Shown: one piece after another, positions 28,009 to 35,414 of the stretch
How the letters are laid out: every line of letters starts with the position of its first letter
How positions within the stretch are numbered: position 1 is the stretch's first letter
Source of the DNA: a candidate division WOR-3 bacterium
GTDB lineage: Bacteria > Hydrothermota > Tepidihabitantia > SM23-42
Assembly (NCBI GenBank): GCA_029858255.1
Contig: JAOUFJ010000004.1
Location: 94,936 to 155,167, forward strand
Reading direction: 5' to 3'
DNA length: 60,232 nt
Notes under the pieces: model-generated
Databases searched by the model: none
What the model saw: the letters and a program-made list of their open reading frames with translations, nothing else
What the model was told of the DNA's origin: nothing
Position numbers and translations under genes: made by a program

Positions 28009-28169
28009 GAAATTCTAAATCCAAATGACCAAATCACCTGGCCGGAGTTTGAATATTCGAATTTTGAAATTCGTATTTGTCCCCCAACGGGGATTCTCGT
28101 AAATAGCATCAAATCAGAGATTTGAACATTTACGGAATTAGTGTTTCGTGCTTCGGATTTAGGATTTGA
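28009..28169. repeat. Dispersed AT-rich two-hairpin repeat, copy A
   Basis: AAATTCTAAATCC-type units flank two hairpins: CCCC-CAAC-GGGG (28081-28092) and a longer one joining CGTAAAT (28098-28104) to ATTTACG (28128-28134) with inner TCAAATC/GATTTGA (28109-28125, loop AGA). The end of the repeat supplies the last codons and stop (TAA) of purQ. Confidence 0.75.
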
Positions 28170-28926
28170 AGTATTTGACTGCATTTTTGAATATGAAAAG
28201 ACCGTCGCCATCACCGTTTGCTCCCTGCTTCCGGTGATTCGGGTGCTGTATGTAGGATACGTGTCGTTCCGGATGCGGCATGAGACCGAGAATCCGCCCG
28301 GTACTATCGGCAATGCCGGCGATGCCCCAAGTGGAACCGTTCGGATTTTGCGGGTATTGAGCTTCTTCGCCATGCTCATTCACGTAGGTAAAGACTGTCA
28401 ACCCCTTGACTTTTTCGAGCACGGTGTCGTCCTTGGCAACGAATTTTCCTTCGGCATGAGCGACAGGCAGCGTGATGATATCCTTTGAATTCATGGTGAA
28501 CACCGACCGTTCGCCCTCTACTTTGAGATATATCCAGCGATCTTCGAACCGCTCTGAATCATTGGCAACCAGACTTACTTTTTGCTCTTCGAAATAATCC
28601 TCGATACCGGGCAATATGCCGCATTTCACCAGAACCTGGAATCCATTGCAGATACCTATGATCAAATTCTCCTTTTCTATGAATTTCATGAACTGATCGC
28701 GATACCTATATTTTATCTCGTTGGCAAGAATTTTTCCGGCTGCTATATCGTCGCCGTAAGTAAAACCCCCCGGCAGCGCGATGATCTGGTAATCAAGAAG
28801 GTTCTTATTTTTTATGTCATCTATGTAGACCCTCTCGGCATGAGCGCCGGCCAGCTCAAATGCATATTGTGTTTCCACGTCACAGTTGGTTCCGGCTGCG
28901 CGTATTATCATGACCTTAGGTTTCAT
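28159..28926 (-). CDS. purQ: Phosphoribosylformylglycinamidine synthase, glutamine amidotransferase subunit
   Basis: A 255-residue class I amidotransferase giving ammonia to PurL in purine synthesis. It starts with KVMIIRAAGTNCDVETQYAFELAGA and has the catalytic Cys in GICNGFQVLVKCG (about 91-103). The catalytic His-x-Glu is in LMPHPERH near the C-terminus. The last residues KYFKS and the stop come from the adjacent repeat (AAATCCTAA), so the original C-terminus has been replaced or trimmed, though the catalytic core is intact. purS and purL are not in the window. No ribosome site is clear before the ATG. Confidence 0.95.
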   Translation of the reverse strand: MKPKVMIIRAAGTNCDVETQYAFELAGAHAERVYIDDIKNKNLLDYQIIALPGGFTYGDDIAAGKILANEIKYRYRDQFMKFIEKENLIIGICNGFQVLVKCGILPGIEDYFEEQKVSLVANDSERFEDRWIYLKVEGERSVFTMNSKDIITLPVAHAEGKFVAKDDTVLEKVKGLTVFTYVNEHGEEAQYPQNPNGSTWGIAGIADSTGRILGLMPHPERHVSYIQHPNHRKQGANGDGDGLFIFKNAVKYFKS

Positions 28927-28964
28927 TTTTGCTGTAGGGGTATATTGTAAGACAAATTACGTTG

Positions 28965-29783
28965 CTAAAACCGCCGTGTTTTTCCATCAGCAGCGGCTTC
29001 AATTTTGCGTCTGGAGTATTTTTTCCTTATTGCCTTGATGTTTTTCTCGATGAACTTATCAGTGCTCGAATGGTCATGGTGAGTGATCATCAGTTCTTTC
29101 ACCCCGGCATCATGCGCGAGAGCTGCAACCTGATTATATGTCGAATGCCCCCATCCCAACCTTTTCTTATAGATTTCATCAGTGTATTGAGCGTCGTGGA
29201 TCAAAAGATCGACGCCGCTTATGAAGCTGACAAATTCATCATAACTTGTTTTTCCGTCCTGCGCATGGACTTCGTTGTCTGTCATGAAAGCAAAACTTTT
29301 GTTACCCTCGGTGAATTTGAACCCGCGTGTATGATTTGGATGATTATTGACGATGGTATCGATCTCGACGCTGCCAATGGTGAGTGTTTTCTTGAGGTTT
29401 TTGAAAGTAACCTTTGAAGGCAAGTTCGACAGGTCAGTCGGGAAAAACGGCATTGTCATTTGATAGGACAGAGCCTTTTCAGCCGTAACTTCGTCGGGTG
29501 GACCAAAGATGGTTATTTCTGTGCTCTTCAGGAAGATTGGAGTAAAAAATGGGAAGCCCTGTAGGTGATCCCAGTGATAATGGCTGAAAATGAGGTTCAG
29601 TTTATGTTTGCCACGGGCAACTAATTCCGTACCCAATTCACGAATACCGGTTCCTGCATCAACGATGATAATATCGCCAGACCGGGCTTCGACAAAGATG
29701 CAGGTTGTGTTCCCGCCGTGTTTTCTGGTTTCTTTGTTACAGACCGGAACCGAACCACGGGTACCATATAGCTTGAGTAACAT
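28965..29783 (-). CDS. MBL-fold metal-dependent hydrolase
   Basis: A 272-residue metallo-beta-lactamase-fold protein. It opens with LKLYGTRGSVPVCNKETRKHGGNTTC, has the metal motif SHYHWDHLQGFPF (about 67-79), an internal His in NNHPNHTRGFKF, Asp in FMTDNEVHAQDGK, and a late ITHHDHSSTDKF. The opening and metal sites resemble the PhnP/RNase Z-like branch acting on phosphodiesters or cyclic nucleotides. The substrate is unknown. It begins directly after the bactofilin stop codon, so the two are co-expressed. Confidence 0.88.
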   Translation of the reverse strand: MLLKLYGTRGSVPVCNKETRKHGGNTTCIFVEARSGDIIIVDAGTGIRELGTELVARGKHKLNLIFSHYHWDHLQGFPFFTPIFLKSTEITIFGPPDEVTAEKALSYQMTMPFFPTDLSNLPSKVTFKNLKKTLTIGSVEIDTIVNNHPNHTRGFKFTEGNKSFAFMTDNEVHAQDGKTSYDEFVSFISGVDLLIHDAQYTDEIYKKRLGWGHSTYNQVAALAHDAGVKELMITHHDHSSTDKFIEKNIKAIRKKYSRRKIEAAADGKTRRF

Positions 29784-30131
29784 TTATTGCTTTTCCTTTG
29801 TTTCCTGTGACATACGGCAATTTCCCTCGAAGAAGACACCTTTTTCAACGATCAGCCCCTTGCAGACTACATCACCGTACATCTCTGCGCCACTCTGAAA
29901 TTCTATGACTTCCTGGGCATTAATATTACCCTGAATTTTCCCGCCTATTACGGCAGAACGACAGTTTATATTGCCTTTTACAGAAGATTCCCTACCAATC
30001 AATGCACTTTCTTTACTGCTAATGTTCCCCTCGATTTTGCCATCGACCTTGATTGATCCATTTACCTTTATATCACCATGAATCGATGTACTCTTCCCGA
30101 TAACGCTGTCTATCTTATCCTCTTTGTTCAT
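29784..30131 (-). CDS. Bactofilin (polymer-forming cytoskeletal protein)
   Basis: A 115-residue bactofilin. After a short tail, the DUF583 right-handed beta-helix runs from about 15 to 105 with short repeating rungs (GDIKVNGSIKVDGKIEGNI, ALIGRESSVKGNINC, GKIQGNINAQEVIEF). Bactofilins polymerise on the inner membrane and position cell-wall or polarity proteins. It has its own promoter (30165-30192) and a TTAAGGAGG ribosome site. Unlike many bactofilins it is paired with an MBL hydrolase rather than an M23 peptidase. Confidence 0.92.
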   Translation of the reverse strand: MNKEDKIDSVIGKSTSIHGDIKVNGSIKVDGKIEGNISSKESALIGRESSVKGNINCRSAVIGGKIQGNINAQEVIEFQSGAEMYGDVVCKGLIVEKGVFFEGNCRMSQETKEKQ

Positions 30132-30164
30132 TGATCCTCCTTAAACCACCGCAAGCGTAAAATT

Positions 30165-30192
30165 ATTATACTTAAAAGTCAAAATCTGTCAA
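30165..30192 (-). promoter_or_regulatory. Promoter of bactofilin-MBL operon
   Basis: Minus strand: TTGACA (30187-30192), 16 nt, TATAAT (30165-30170). It lies 19 nt downstream of the tRNA-Glu 3' end and precedes an SD-led start. Confidence 0.78.
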
Positions 30193-30210
30193 GTATAAAA
30201 TTACACTAAA

Positions 30211-30286
30211 TAGCGCCAACGGGATTTGAACCCGTGATCTTCGCCTTGAGAGGGCGACGTCCTAGGCCGGACTAGACGATGGCGCC
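30211..30286 (-). tRNA. tRNA-Glu (anticodon CTC)
   Basis: Minus strand: acceptor GGCGCCA/TGGCGCT (last pair G-T) with discriminator A. The anticodon stem TCGCC/GGCGA holds loop CTCTCAA, giving anticodon CTC for GAG. The T arm is ACGGG-TTCAAAT-CCCGT. CCA is not encoded. A strong promoter's -10 box ends 7 nt before the first base. Confidence 0.95.
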
Positions 30287-30293
30287 ATAGGCA

Positions 30294-30321
30294 ATTATAC
30301 TGATTTCGTGGATAATGTCAA
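30294..30321 (-). promoter_or_regulatory. tRNA-Glu promoter leaving almost no 5' leader
   Basis: Minus strand: TTGACA (30316-30321), 16 nt, TATAAT (30294-30299), then TGCCTAT (7 nt) before tRNA base 1 at 30286. Initiation at the usual distance would begin the transcript at base 1 or within 2 nt of it. Confidence 0.75.
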
Positions 30322-30394
30322 CGCCGCATTGGTCCTGGTGGTATACGGTGGCATTCTTGATCCTACCCGTCCGTACCAATGCCTGCTCGGTGAC

Positions 30395-30422
30395 TTTACA
30401 ACCATAATAATATTGATATAAT
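30395..30422 (+). promoter_or_regulatory. Promoter giving a leaderless GTG-start glycosyltransferase mRNA
   Basis: TTTACA (30395-30400), 16 nt, TATAAT (30417-30422), 6 nt, GTG at 30429. It diverges from the tRNA-Glu promoter. Confidence 0.7.
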
Positions 30423-30428
30423 TGGCAG

Positions 30429-31094
30429 GTGAAGCTCTCAGTTATCATTCCGGTATACAATGAACGTAACCACATAGTGGATATTATTGCAGCAGTGAGG
30501 GCCGTGCCCGTGGAAAAGGAAATCATTGTCGTCGATGACTGTTCAACGGATGGGACCAGGCATTTTCTAGAAGGAAAACCCGGGATTACATTGCTGTTAC
30601 ACGATAGGAACATGGGTAAAGGCGCGGCAATACGTTCAGGCCTGAAAGCGACAACCGGTGACATCGTGATAATACAGGATGCTGATATGGAGTATTCTCC
30701 ACTGGATTATACCCGGCTTTTGAAACCCCTGAGGGATGGGAAGACGAAAGTGGTCTATGGTTCGCGTTTTCTGGGTAAAGGTGAGTTCTTGACGGCCAGC
30801 TATTATGCAAACCGAACGCTTACCCTGCTCACCAATCTGCTTTTCGGTTCACGCCTGACCGACATGGAAACATGCTATAAACTCGTCCAGACGGGACTTT
30901 TGCGGAACCTCGGCCTCAGTTCTTCGAGATTCGAGATCGAACCCGAGATTACGTGTAAGATCCTGAAGAGAAAGGAGAAAATATGGGAAGTGCCAATCAC
31001 ATACAAGGGACGCACACGGGGCAAGAAGATCGGTCCGAAAGATGGGATTCAGGCCATATGGAATCTACTAAAATGGAAGTTCGTGAAGCAGTGA
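30429..31094 (+). CDS. Family 2 glycosyltransferase (polyprenyl-phosphate sugar transferase type)
   Basis: A 221-residue GT-A enzyme. The start GTG gives the canonical MKLSVIIPVYNE; DDCSTDGT (about 37-44) and QDADMEYSP (about 78-86, metal-binding DxD) match the DPM1/GtrB branch that loads mannose or glucose on a lipid phosphate. YGSRFLGKGEF is typical too. There are no C-terminal membrane helices, as in DPM1. It has no ribosome site; the mRNA should start at the GTG. It is followed 12 nt later by a GT4 gene. Confidence 0.9.
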   Translation: MKLSVIIPVYNERNHIVDIIAAVRAVPVEKEIIVVDDCSTDGTRHFLEGKPGITLLLHDRNMGKGAAIRSGLKATTGDIVIIQDADMEYSPLDYTRLLKPLRDGKTKVVYGSRFLGKGEFLTASYYANRTLTLLTNLLFGSRLTDMETCYKLVQTGLLRNLGLSSSRFEIEPEITCKILKRKEKIWEVPITYKGRTRGKKIGPKDGIQAIWNLLKWKFVKQ

Positions 31095-31106
31095 TTCTCT
31101 AATAAG

Positions 31107-32279
31107 ATGAAAGTCCTTTTCGTTGCTACCGCATATCCACGGTTCAGGGGTGACGTCATCACTCCATGGCTCGTTGAATTGATCATGAAACTCAAAGAAA
31201 AGGGTGTCGACGTTTCGGTTTTTACTTCATCGTACCGCGGTCTGCGCACACATATGCTGGACGGGGTCAAAGTGCATCGTTTCCGTTACTGTTTCAGAAG
31301 ATTCGAGCGGCTGACCCATGAAGAGACTGTTGTCGATAGGATCAAACGAGGTCCTGTTAACGTGATACTGACTTTTCTCTACCTCTTTTTCGGCGCCTGG
31401 TCGATCGTCCGGTTGACAAAAAGTGAGAAGTTCGATATCGTTCACGTCCACTGGCCCTTTCCTCATATTCTATTTGGCATTTTAGGTAAGCAGCACTGCC
31501 GGGCACGTTTGTTCAGTTCTTTCTACGGCGTCGAAATCAGATTACTCAAAAAGAAAATGCGATTTCTACTACCTCCATTCTCAATGTTCATTAATAAGTC
31601 GGACAAGGTCACTGCAATATCTACGCATACCGCTTGCGAGCTGGAGGGAGTTGTTCAGATGCCGGTTCACATAATTCCTTTCAGTGCAGCAATGGGGAGG
31701 CACCACGGTCGATCATCCGACAAGAAGGAGATCATTTTTGTGGGAAGACTGGTGACGAGAAAAGGTGTGAAGTACTTGATAGAAGCGTTCCATCAGGTTC
31801 ACAAATCCGTGTCACATGATCTTGTCATCATCGGCAGCGGTCCGGAACGTGGTCAGCTCGAGGATTTCGTAGCTAATCTGGGTCTAAGGGATCGCGTAAG
31901 ATTCACGGGCACAATTTCTGATGACACGCTCAATCAGTATTATTCATCGTGCAGTTTTCTGGTCCTCCCGGCAGTATATGACGAGAAAGGAGATACTGAG
32001 GGGTTGGGCGTTGTTTTGCTTGAAGCGATGTCGTGCGGCAAGCCGGTCATCGCATCCAGTGTCGGAGGCATTACCGACATAGTGGTAGATCAAAAAAATG
32101 GATTTCTCGTGCCTCCCGCAGACCCCACGGCACTTGCGGCTGCTATCATGAGGATGGCCAAAGACCAGAAGTTGCGCAGTACGCTCGGCCGCGCGGCACG
32201 CAAGACCGTTGACGAAAAATTCAATTGGGATAGAATTGTTGGTGACTTAATAAGGTTATATCATGACAAAAATGGATGA
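31107..32279 (+). CDS. Family 4 glycosyltransferase
   Basis: A 390-residue GT-B enzyme: MKVLFVATAYPRFRGDVITPWLVELI at the N-terminal Rossmann fold, IIFVGRLVTRKGVKYLIEAFHQV (about 210-232) and the donor-binding EKGDTEGLGVVLLEAMSCGKPVIAS motif with the usual E-x7-E (about 293-317). It uses a nucleotide sugar and a lipid or glycan acceptor at the membrane face. It overlaps scpB by 17 nt and sits apart from the main polysaccharide cluster, so its product may be a glycolipid. Confidence 0.9.
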   Translation: MKVLFVATAYPRFRGDVITPWLVELIMKLKEKGVDVSVFTSSYRGLRTHMLDGVKVHRFRYCFRRFERLTHEETVVDRIKRGPVNVILTFLYLFFGAWSIVRLTKSEKFDIVHVHWPFPHILFGILGKQHCRARLFSSFYGVEIRLLKKKMRFLLPPFSMFINKSDKVTAISTHTACELEGVVQMPVHIIPFSAAMGRHHGRSSDKKEIIFVGRLVTRKGVKYLIEAFHQVHKSVSHDLVIIGSGPERGQLEDFVANLGLRDRVRFTGTISDDTLNQYYSSCSFLVLPAVYDEKGDTEGLGVVLLEAMSCGKPVIASSVGGITDIVVDQKNGFLVPPADPTALAAAIMRMAKDQKLRSTLGRAARKTVDEKFNWDRIVGDLIRLYHDKNG

Positions 32280-33138
32280 CAATATTGAAATGAACGAGAA
32301 CAACATATTGGATGATGTCAGGCCGGGTGAGAATACCGCCAAGGAGATAGTCGAAGCCCTGATGATTGCTACGACAGAGCCTCTGCCTCTGGGGAGTATT
32401 GCCGAGATAGTCAATCTTCCGGAAGCAACAGTGAGGGCATATATCGAGGAATTGAACAATGAGTATGGAGCAACTGGGCGGGCATTTGAGATAAAAGAGA
32501 TCGCCGGTGGGTTTCAGATCTACACCTTGCCCAAGTTTGCCGAGTGGGTGGGTGCTCTCCACAAGCGGAAGGAAAGATTATCAAAGGCTGCGCTTGAGAC
32601 GTTGGCAATCGTTGCGTATCACCAACCGATAATCAGGGCAGATATAGAAAAAATAAGGGGCGTTGATTCTACTTCTGTCCTGGATACACTTATCCAGAAG
32701 AACCTGATAAGGACGTGCGGAAGATTGCCTTCACCGGGTCGTCCGATCAAGTATGGTACAACAAAGGAATTCCTGCGCTACTTCGGGATCAAAGACATAA
32801 ACGAGCTTCCCAACGAAGAAGATTTCGGCGATCGGGTCATGGGTGGTTATCCTGATATGCCAAAAACTGAGCCTGACAAGATTGAGGAGGGAGATGACCT
32901 GCGGTTGCCTGAGCCGCAGGATTTTGAAGGCGACAAAGAACCGCCAGACGGGAAAGCGGATGATCGAGCAGAAGACTCGGGAGAAGATATCGAAGACGAA
33001 TTCGTAGATTTTGGTGATGATGACGGCAGGCAGGATGAGCCGGAGTCGCAGGACAAAAGCGTAAGCTCTACAGAAGACAATGGAGAGACGGATATGGGTG
33101 AGGACGAAGGAGGTCGAGATGAAAATCTTCAGCCATAG
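32263..33138 (+). CDS. scpB: Segregation and condensation protein B with long acidic tail
   Basis: A 291-residue kleisin-associated protein that works with SMC and ScpA in chromosome condensation. Two winged-helix domains lie at about 25-95 (IVEALMIATTEPLPLGSIAEIVNLPEATVRAY) and 95-175 (LSKAALETLAIVAYHQPIIRADIEKIRGVDS, then LIRTCGRLPSPGRPIKYGTT). The last 95 or so residues are an Asp/Glu-rich low-complexity tail. The start at 32263 overlaps the GT4 stop; an ATG at 32272 is also possible. ScpA is not in the window. Confidence 0.93.
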   Translation: MTKMDDNIEMNENNILDDVRPGENTAKEIVEALMIATTEPLPLGSIAEIVNLPEATVRAYIEELNNEYGATGRAFEIKEIAGGFQIYTLPKFAEWVGALHKRKERLSKAALETLAIVAYHQPIIRADIEKIRGVDSTSVLDTLIQKNLIRTCGRLPSPGRPIKYGTTKEFLRYFGIKDINELPNEEDFGDRVMGGYPDMPKTEPDKIEEGDDLRLPEPQDFEGDKEPPDGKADDRAEDSGEDIEDEFVDFGDDDGRQDEPESQDKSVSSTEDNGETDMGEDEGGRDENLQP

Positions 33139-33151
33139 TACCGTGTCGTGA
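33119..33151 (+). CDS. Possible 10-codon coupling ORF before the QueG-like gene
   Basis: AAGGAGG (33107-33113) and a 5-nt gap lead to an ATG whose frame encodes MKIFSHSTVS and stops at TGA 33149-33151, overlapping the GTG start of the next gene (GTGA). It lies across the end of scpB in another frame. The next gene lacks a ribosome site, so reinitiation is plausible. Confidence 0.3.
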   Translation: MKIFSHSTVS

Positions 33152-33813
33152 ACCTTAATTCTCCAGTGCCGGATAACAGACAGTTGATAATCGAATTCCT
33201 TGATAATCTTGGCACAAAGATCATTGGCTTCTGTGAAGTGCCTGACAAATTGGAGATGGTTGAGATAGAGGATTCGTTTCCCAGGGCCGTGGTTTTCGGC
33301 TTTCGCCTCTCGGCAAGTGTGCTCGAGACAATAAAAGACCGTCCTACACTGATTTATAAGCATCACTACAAGACTGTTAACTGGATTCTTGATCAAACAG
33401 CTTTTCATCTGGCAAGGTATATTGAAGATCAGGGGATGCGTGCATTGGCTCTGCCGGCATCTCAGACCGTGGACTGGGAAAAGCAGAAGGGACATGTCTC
33501 GCATAAGGCCCTGGCTGCGGCTGCCGGCCTTGGGCACATCGGGCGGAGCGGGCTCCTTGTCCATTCGTCTTACGGGGCGCAGGTCAGGTATGCTGCGGTG
33601 CTGACCGATATGGAATTCAATGTGGACGCGCAGGCCGCGACGACATGCGGGGAATGCCGGAAGTGCATTGACGCATGTCCGGCCGCCGCCATAACCGAGG
33701 CCGGGATCGATCTGAAACCCTGTCTGGATAAGCTTAAGGAGTTCGCAAAAATTCGGGGCATCGGTCAGTATATTTGTGGTGTCTGTGTAAGGGTTTGCGA
33801 TGGCCGAAATTAA
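33148..33813 (+). CDS. QueG-like iron-sulfur protein, short form
   Basis: A 221-residue relative of epoxyqueuosine reductase. SHKALAAAAGLGHIGRSGLLVHSSYGAQVRYAAVLTDMEF (about 120-158, typical of QueG) is followed by two Cys clusters, CGECRKCIDACP (about 168-179) and CGVCVRVC near the C-terminus, which should hold 4Fe-4S centres. QueG is usually near 380 residues, so much is missing at both ends and the cobalamin role cannot be assumed. The start is GTG. It precedes DUF4416, queD and queC in one run, supporting a role in queuosine or a related deazapurine pathway. Confidence 0.75.
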   Translation: MNLNSPVPDNRQLIIEFLDNLGTKIIGFCEVPDKLEMVEIEDSFPRAVVFGFRLSASVLETIKDRPTLIYKHHYKTVNWILDQTAFHLARYIEDQGMRALALPASQTVDWEKQKGHVSHKALAAAAGLGHIGRSGLLVHSSYGAQVRYAAVLTDMEFNVDAQAATTCGECRKCIDACPAAAITEAGIDLKPCLDKLKEFAKIRGIGQYICGVCVRVCDGRN

Positions 33814-34339
33814 ACAACCCCAGAAAACATTACCTGTCGCAGGGCTGATAATCGCTCCTGCATTCGAAGTGGATATATGTGGAGAACTGGAGAACCTCTT
33901 TGGCAATGTAGTACTCAAGTCCTCCTGCATACCATTCAAGCACACAGAATACTACGGTCATGAGATGGGTGATAACCTGAGTAGACAGTGGGTTGCATTC
34001 AGCGATCTGATGATACCGGATGCGCTGGTTGAGTTCAAGCATAGGACAAATGAAATAGAAATAAAGTACTTGAATCAAAATGGCGGGAGAATGGTGAATA
34101 TCGATCCGGGAGCCGTTTCCTTAAGCAATCTGATTCTTGCCTCAACGAAGAATTATTCTCATCGCATTTATCTTGGAAGTGGAATATATGCAGAGGTTAC
34201 ATTGATCTACAAACAAAAGCAGTTCATGCCACTGGATTGGACTTACCCGGATTACCGTGAAGAGACGGCGCTGGGTTTTTTTGCCGAAGCCCGCGAGGTC
34301 TTGAAAAAGAAGTTGACAGCGTTTCAAGAAAAAGAATGA
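33800..34339 (+). CDS. DUF4416 family protein
   Basis: A 179-residue protein of unknown function. The family pattern is clear: AGLIIAPAFEVDICGELENLFGNVV, SSCIPFKHTEYYGHEMGDNLSRQW, TNEIEIKYL, VNIDPGAVSLSNLILASTKNYSHRIYL and the end DWTYPDYREETALGFF. Conserved His, Glu and Tyr residues (TEYYGHEMG, NYSHRIYL) suggest an enzyme or metal site. It overlaps the QueG-like gene by 14 nt and is followed by queD, so it may act on or near a deazapurine intermediate; this is context only. Confidence 0.88.
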   Translation: MAEIKQPQKTLPVAGLIIAPAFEVDICGELENLFGNVVLKSSCIPFKHTEYYGHEMGDNLSRQWVAFSDLMIPDALVEFKHRTNEIEIKYLNQNGGRMVNIDPGAVSLSNLILASTKNYSHRIYLGSGIYAEVTLIYKQKQFMPLDWTYPDYREETALGFFAEAREVLKKKLTAFQEKE

Positions 34340-34349
34340 AGGAGCGAGT

Positions 34350-34715
34350 ATGTTCGAATTGTCAGTTGAGGGATATTTTTCAGCTGCCCATCAAGTGAAG
34401 GGTTATCCTGGTGACTGCGCCGATATCCATGGTCATACATACAAAATACAGGTAAGGGTTGGGGTTGGGAAACTGGATAAGCTTGGGATGGGTGTTGATT
34501 TCCGTATGCTCAATGATGAACTCCAAGAGGTATTGGCGGGATTGGATCACAAGAATTTGAACTTGATTCCCTTTTTCGATAAACACAACGCGACGGCAGA
34601 ATATGTCGCAGAATATATTTTCCGTCGAATGAAGAAGAAAATCGACAATGTCACGGCAGTTACGGTCTGGGAAGGGCCGAACTATTCAGTGACATATTCC
34701 TCCGATGAAGGCTAA
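34350..34715 (+). CDS. queD: 6-carboxy-5,6,7,8-tetrahydropterin synthase
   Basis: A 121-residue QueD converting 7,8-dihydroneopterin triphosphate to carboxytetrahydropterin, the first committed step to queuosine. SAAHQVKGYPGDCADIHGHTYKIQV has the zinc His and the Cys-x3-HGH motif with catalytic Cys (about residue 25); zinc site His 2 and 3 are those of HGH. The C-terminal Glu is in ATAEYVAEYIF and TVWEGPN. An AAGGAG site precedes the ATG. It overlaps queC by 11 nt. Confidence 0.94.
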   Translation: MFELSVEGYFSAAHQVKGYPGDCADIHGHTYKIQVRVGVGKLDKLGMGVDFRMLNDELQEVLAGLDHKNLNLIPFFDKHNATAEYVAEYIFRRMKKKIDNVTAVTVWEGPNYSVTYSSDEG

Positions 34716-35322
34716 GAGCATTATCCTGCTTTCTGGTGGACTGGATTCGACGGTCAGCGCGTCGATCGCCAGGCGAAAAACCTCTCCTCTGTTCGCGCTG
34801 ACTTTCGACTACGGCCAGCGTGCCGCGAGTATGGAGATGGCCGCTGCGAAAAAAATATGCCGATTCCTGAAGATCAAGCACAAAGCGGTCGAGCTTCCAT
34901 TCTTCGAGGAGTTCAGCAGGTTAATGCTGTTACGCTCAAAGAACGCTGATATCAAAAAGCTAAAAAAAGTGGAGAGTTTATGGGTGCCGAACCGCAATGG
35001 TCTATTTATCAATATCGCTGCCTGTTATGCTGAATATTACGGTGCCGAAATTATAATAACCGGGTTCAATCGCGAAGAAGCGTGCGAGTTTCCAGACAAT
35101 TCGGCGGATTTTATGAATGCGATAAATCAATCACTGCGCTACAGCACCTTAAGCCGTGTTACTGTGAAGAGCTATGTAGCAGACTTGACGAAGAAGGAAA
35201 TTTATGAGTTAGGATTACGCAATGGAGCCCCGCTTGAATATCTATATTCGTGCTACCTGGGTGAGCAGAAGATGTGTGGTAAGTGCGCGTCATGTAAGAG
35301 ACTCATCGAAGCCAGAAAATGA
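34705..35322 (+). CDS. queC: 7-cyano-7-deazaguanine (preQ0) synthase
   Basis: A 205-residue ATP-dependent amide/nitrile-forming enzyme making preQ0 from carboxydeazaguanine. The PP-loop LLSGGLDSTVS is at about 8-18, FDYGQRAASMEMAAAK at about 34-49, LWVPNRNGLFINIAACYAE at about 90-108, and the zinc ligands are in SCYLGEQKMCGKCASCKR near the C-terminus. queE and queF are not in the window. A repeat element follows 4 nt after the stop. Confidence 0.94.
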   Translation: MKAKSIILLSGGLDSTVSASIARRKTSPLFALTFDYGQRAASMEMAAAKKICRFLKIKHKAVELPFFEEFSRLMLLRSKNADIKKLKKVESLWVPNRNGLFINIAACYAEYYGAEIIITGFNREEACEFPDNSADFMNAINQSLRYSTLSRVTVKSYVADLTKKEIYELGLRNGAPLEYLYSCYLGEQKMCGKCASCKRLIEARK

Positions 35323-35326
35323 CGGT

Positions 35327-35393
35327 CGTCATTGCGAGGCGTCCCGCTTCAGTATAACACGTAGAATATGATGCGGGACTACGCGGCAATCTC
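35327..35393. repeat. REP-like imperfect inverted repeat
   Basis: CGTCATTGCGAGGCGTCCCGC pairs with GCGGGACTACGCGGCAAT, followed by CTC, around a roughly 25-nt loop. The ends GTCATTGCGAGG and GGCAATCTC look like a dispersed repeat type seen in many bacterial genomes. It fills most of the gap between queC and the phosphorylase gene. Confidence 0.6.
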
Positions 35394-35414
35394 ACAAAAA
35401 GGCGATGGGAAAAA

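Noticed and set aside
30300-30315. TTATCCAC in the tRNA-Glu promoter spacer as a DnaA box
   Set aside because: One mismatch from consensus and isolated; such sites occur by chance.
32731-33945. A 404-codon minus-strand ORF
   Set aside because: It is antisense to scpB, the QueG-like gene and DUF4416, all of which match families; the acidic tail of ScpB explains the long open frame.
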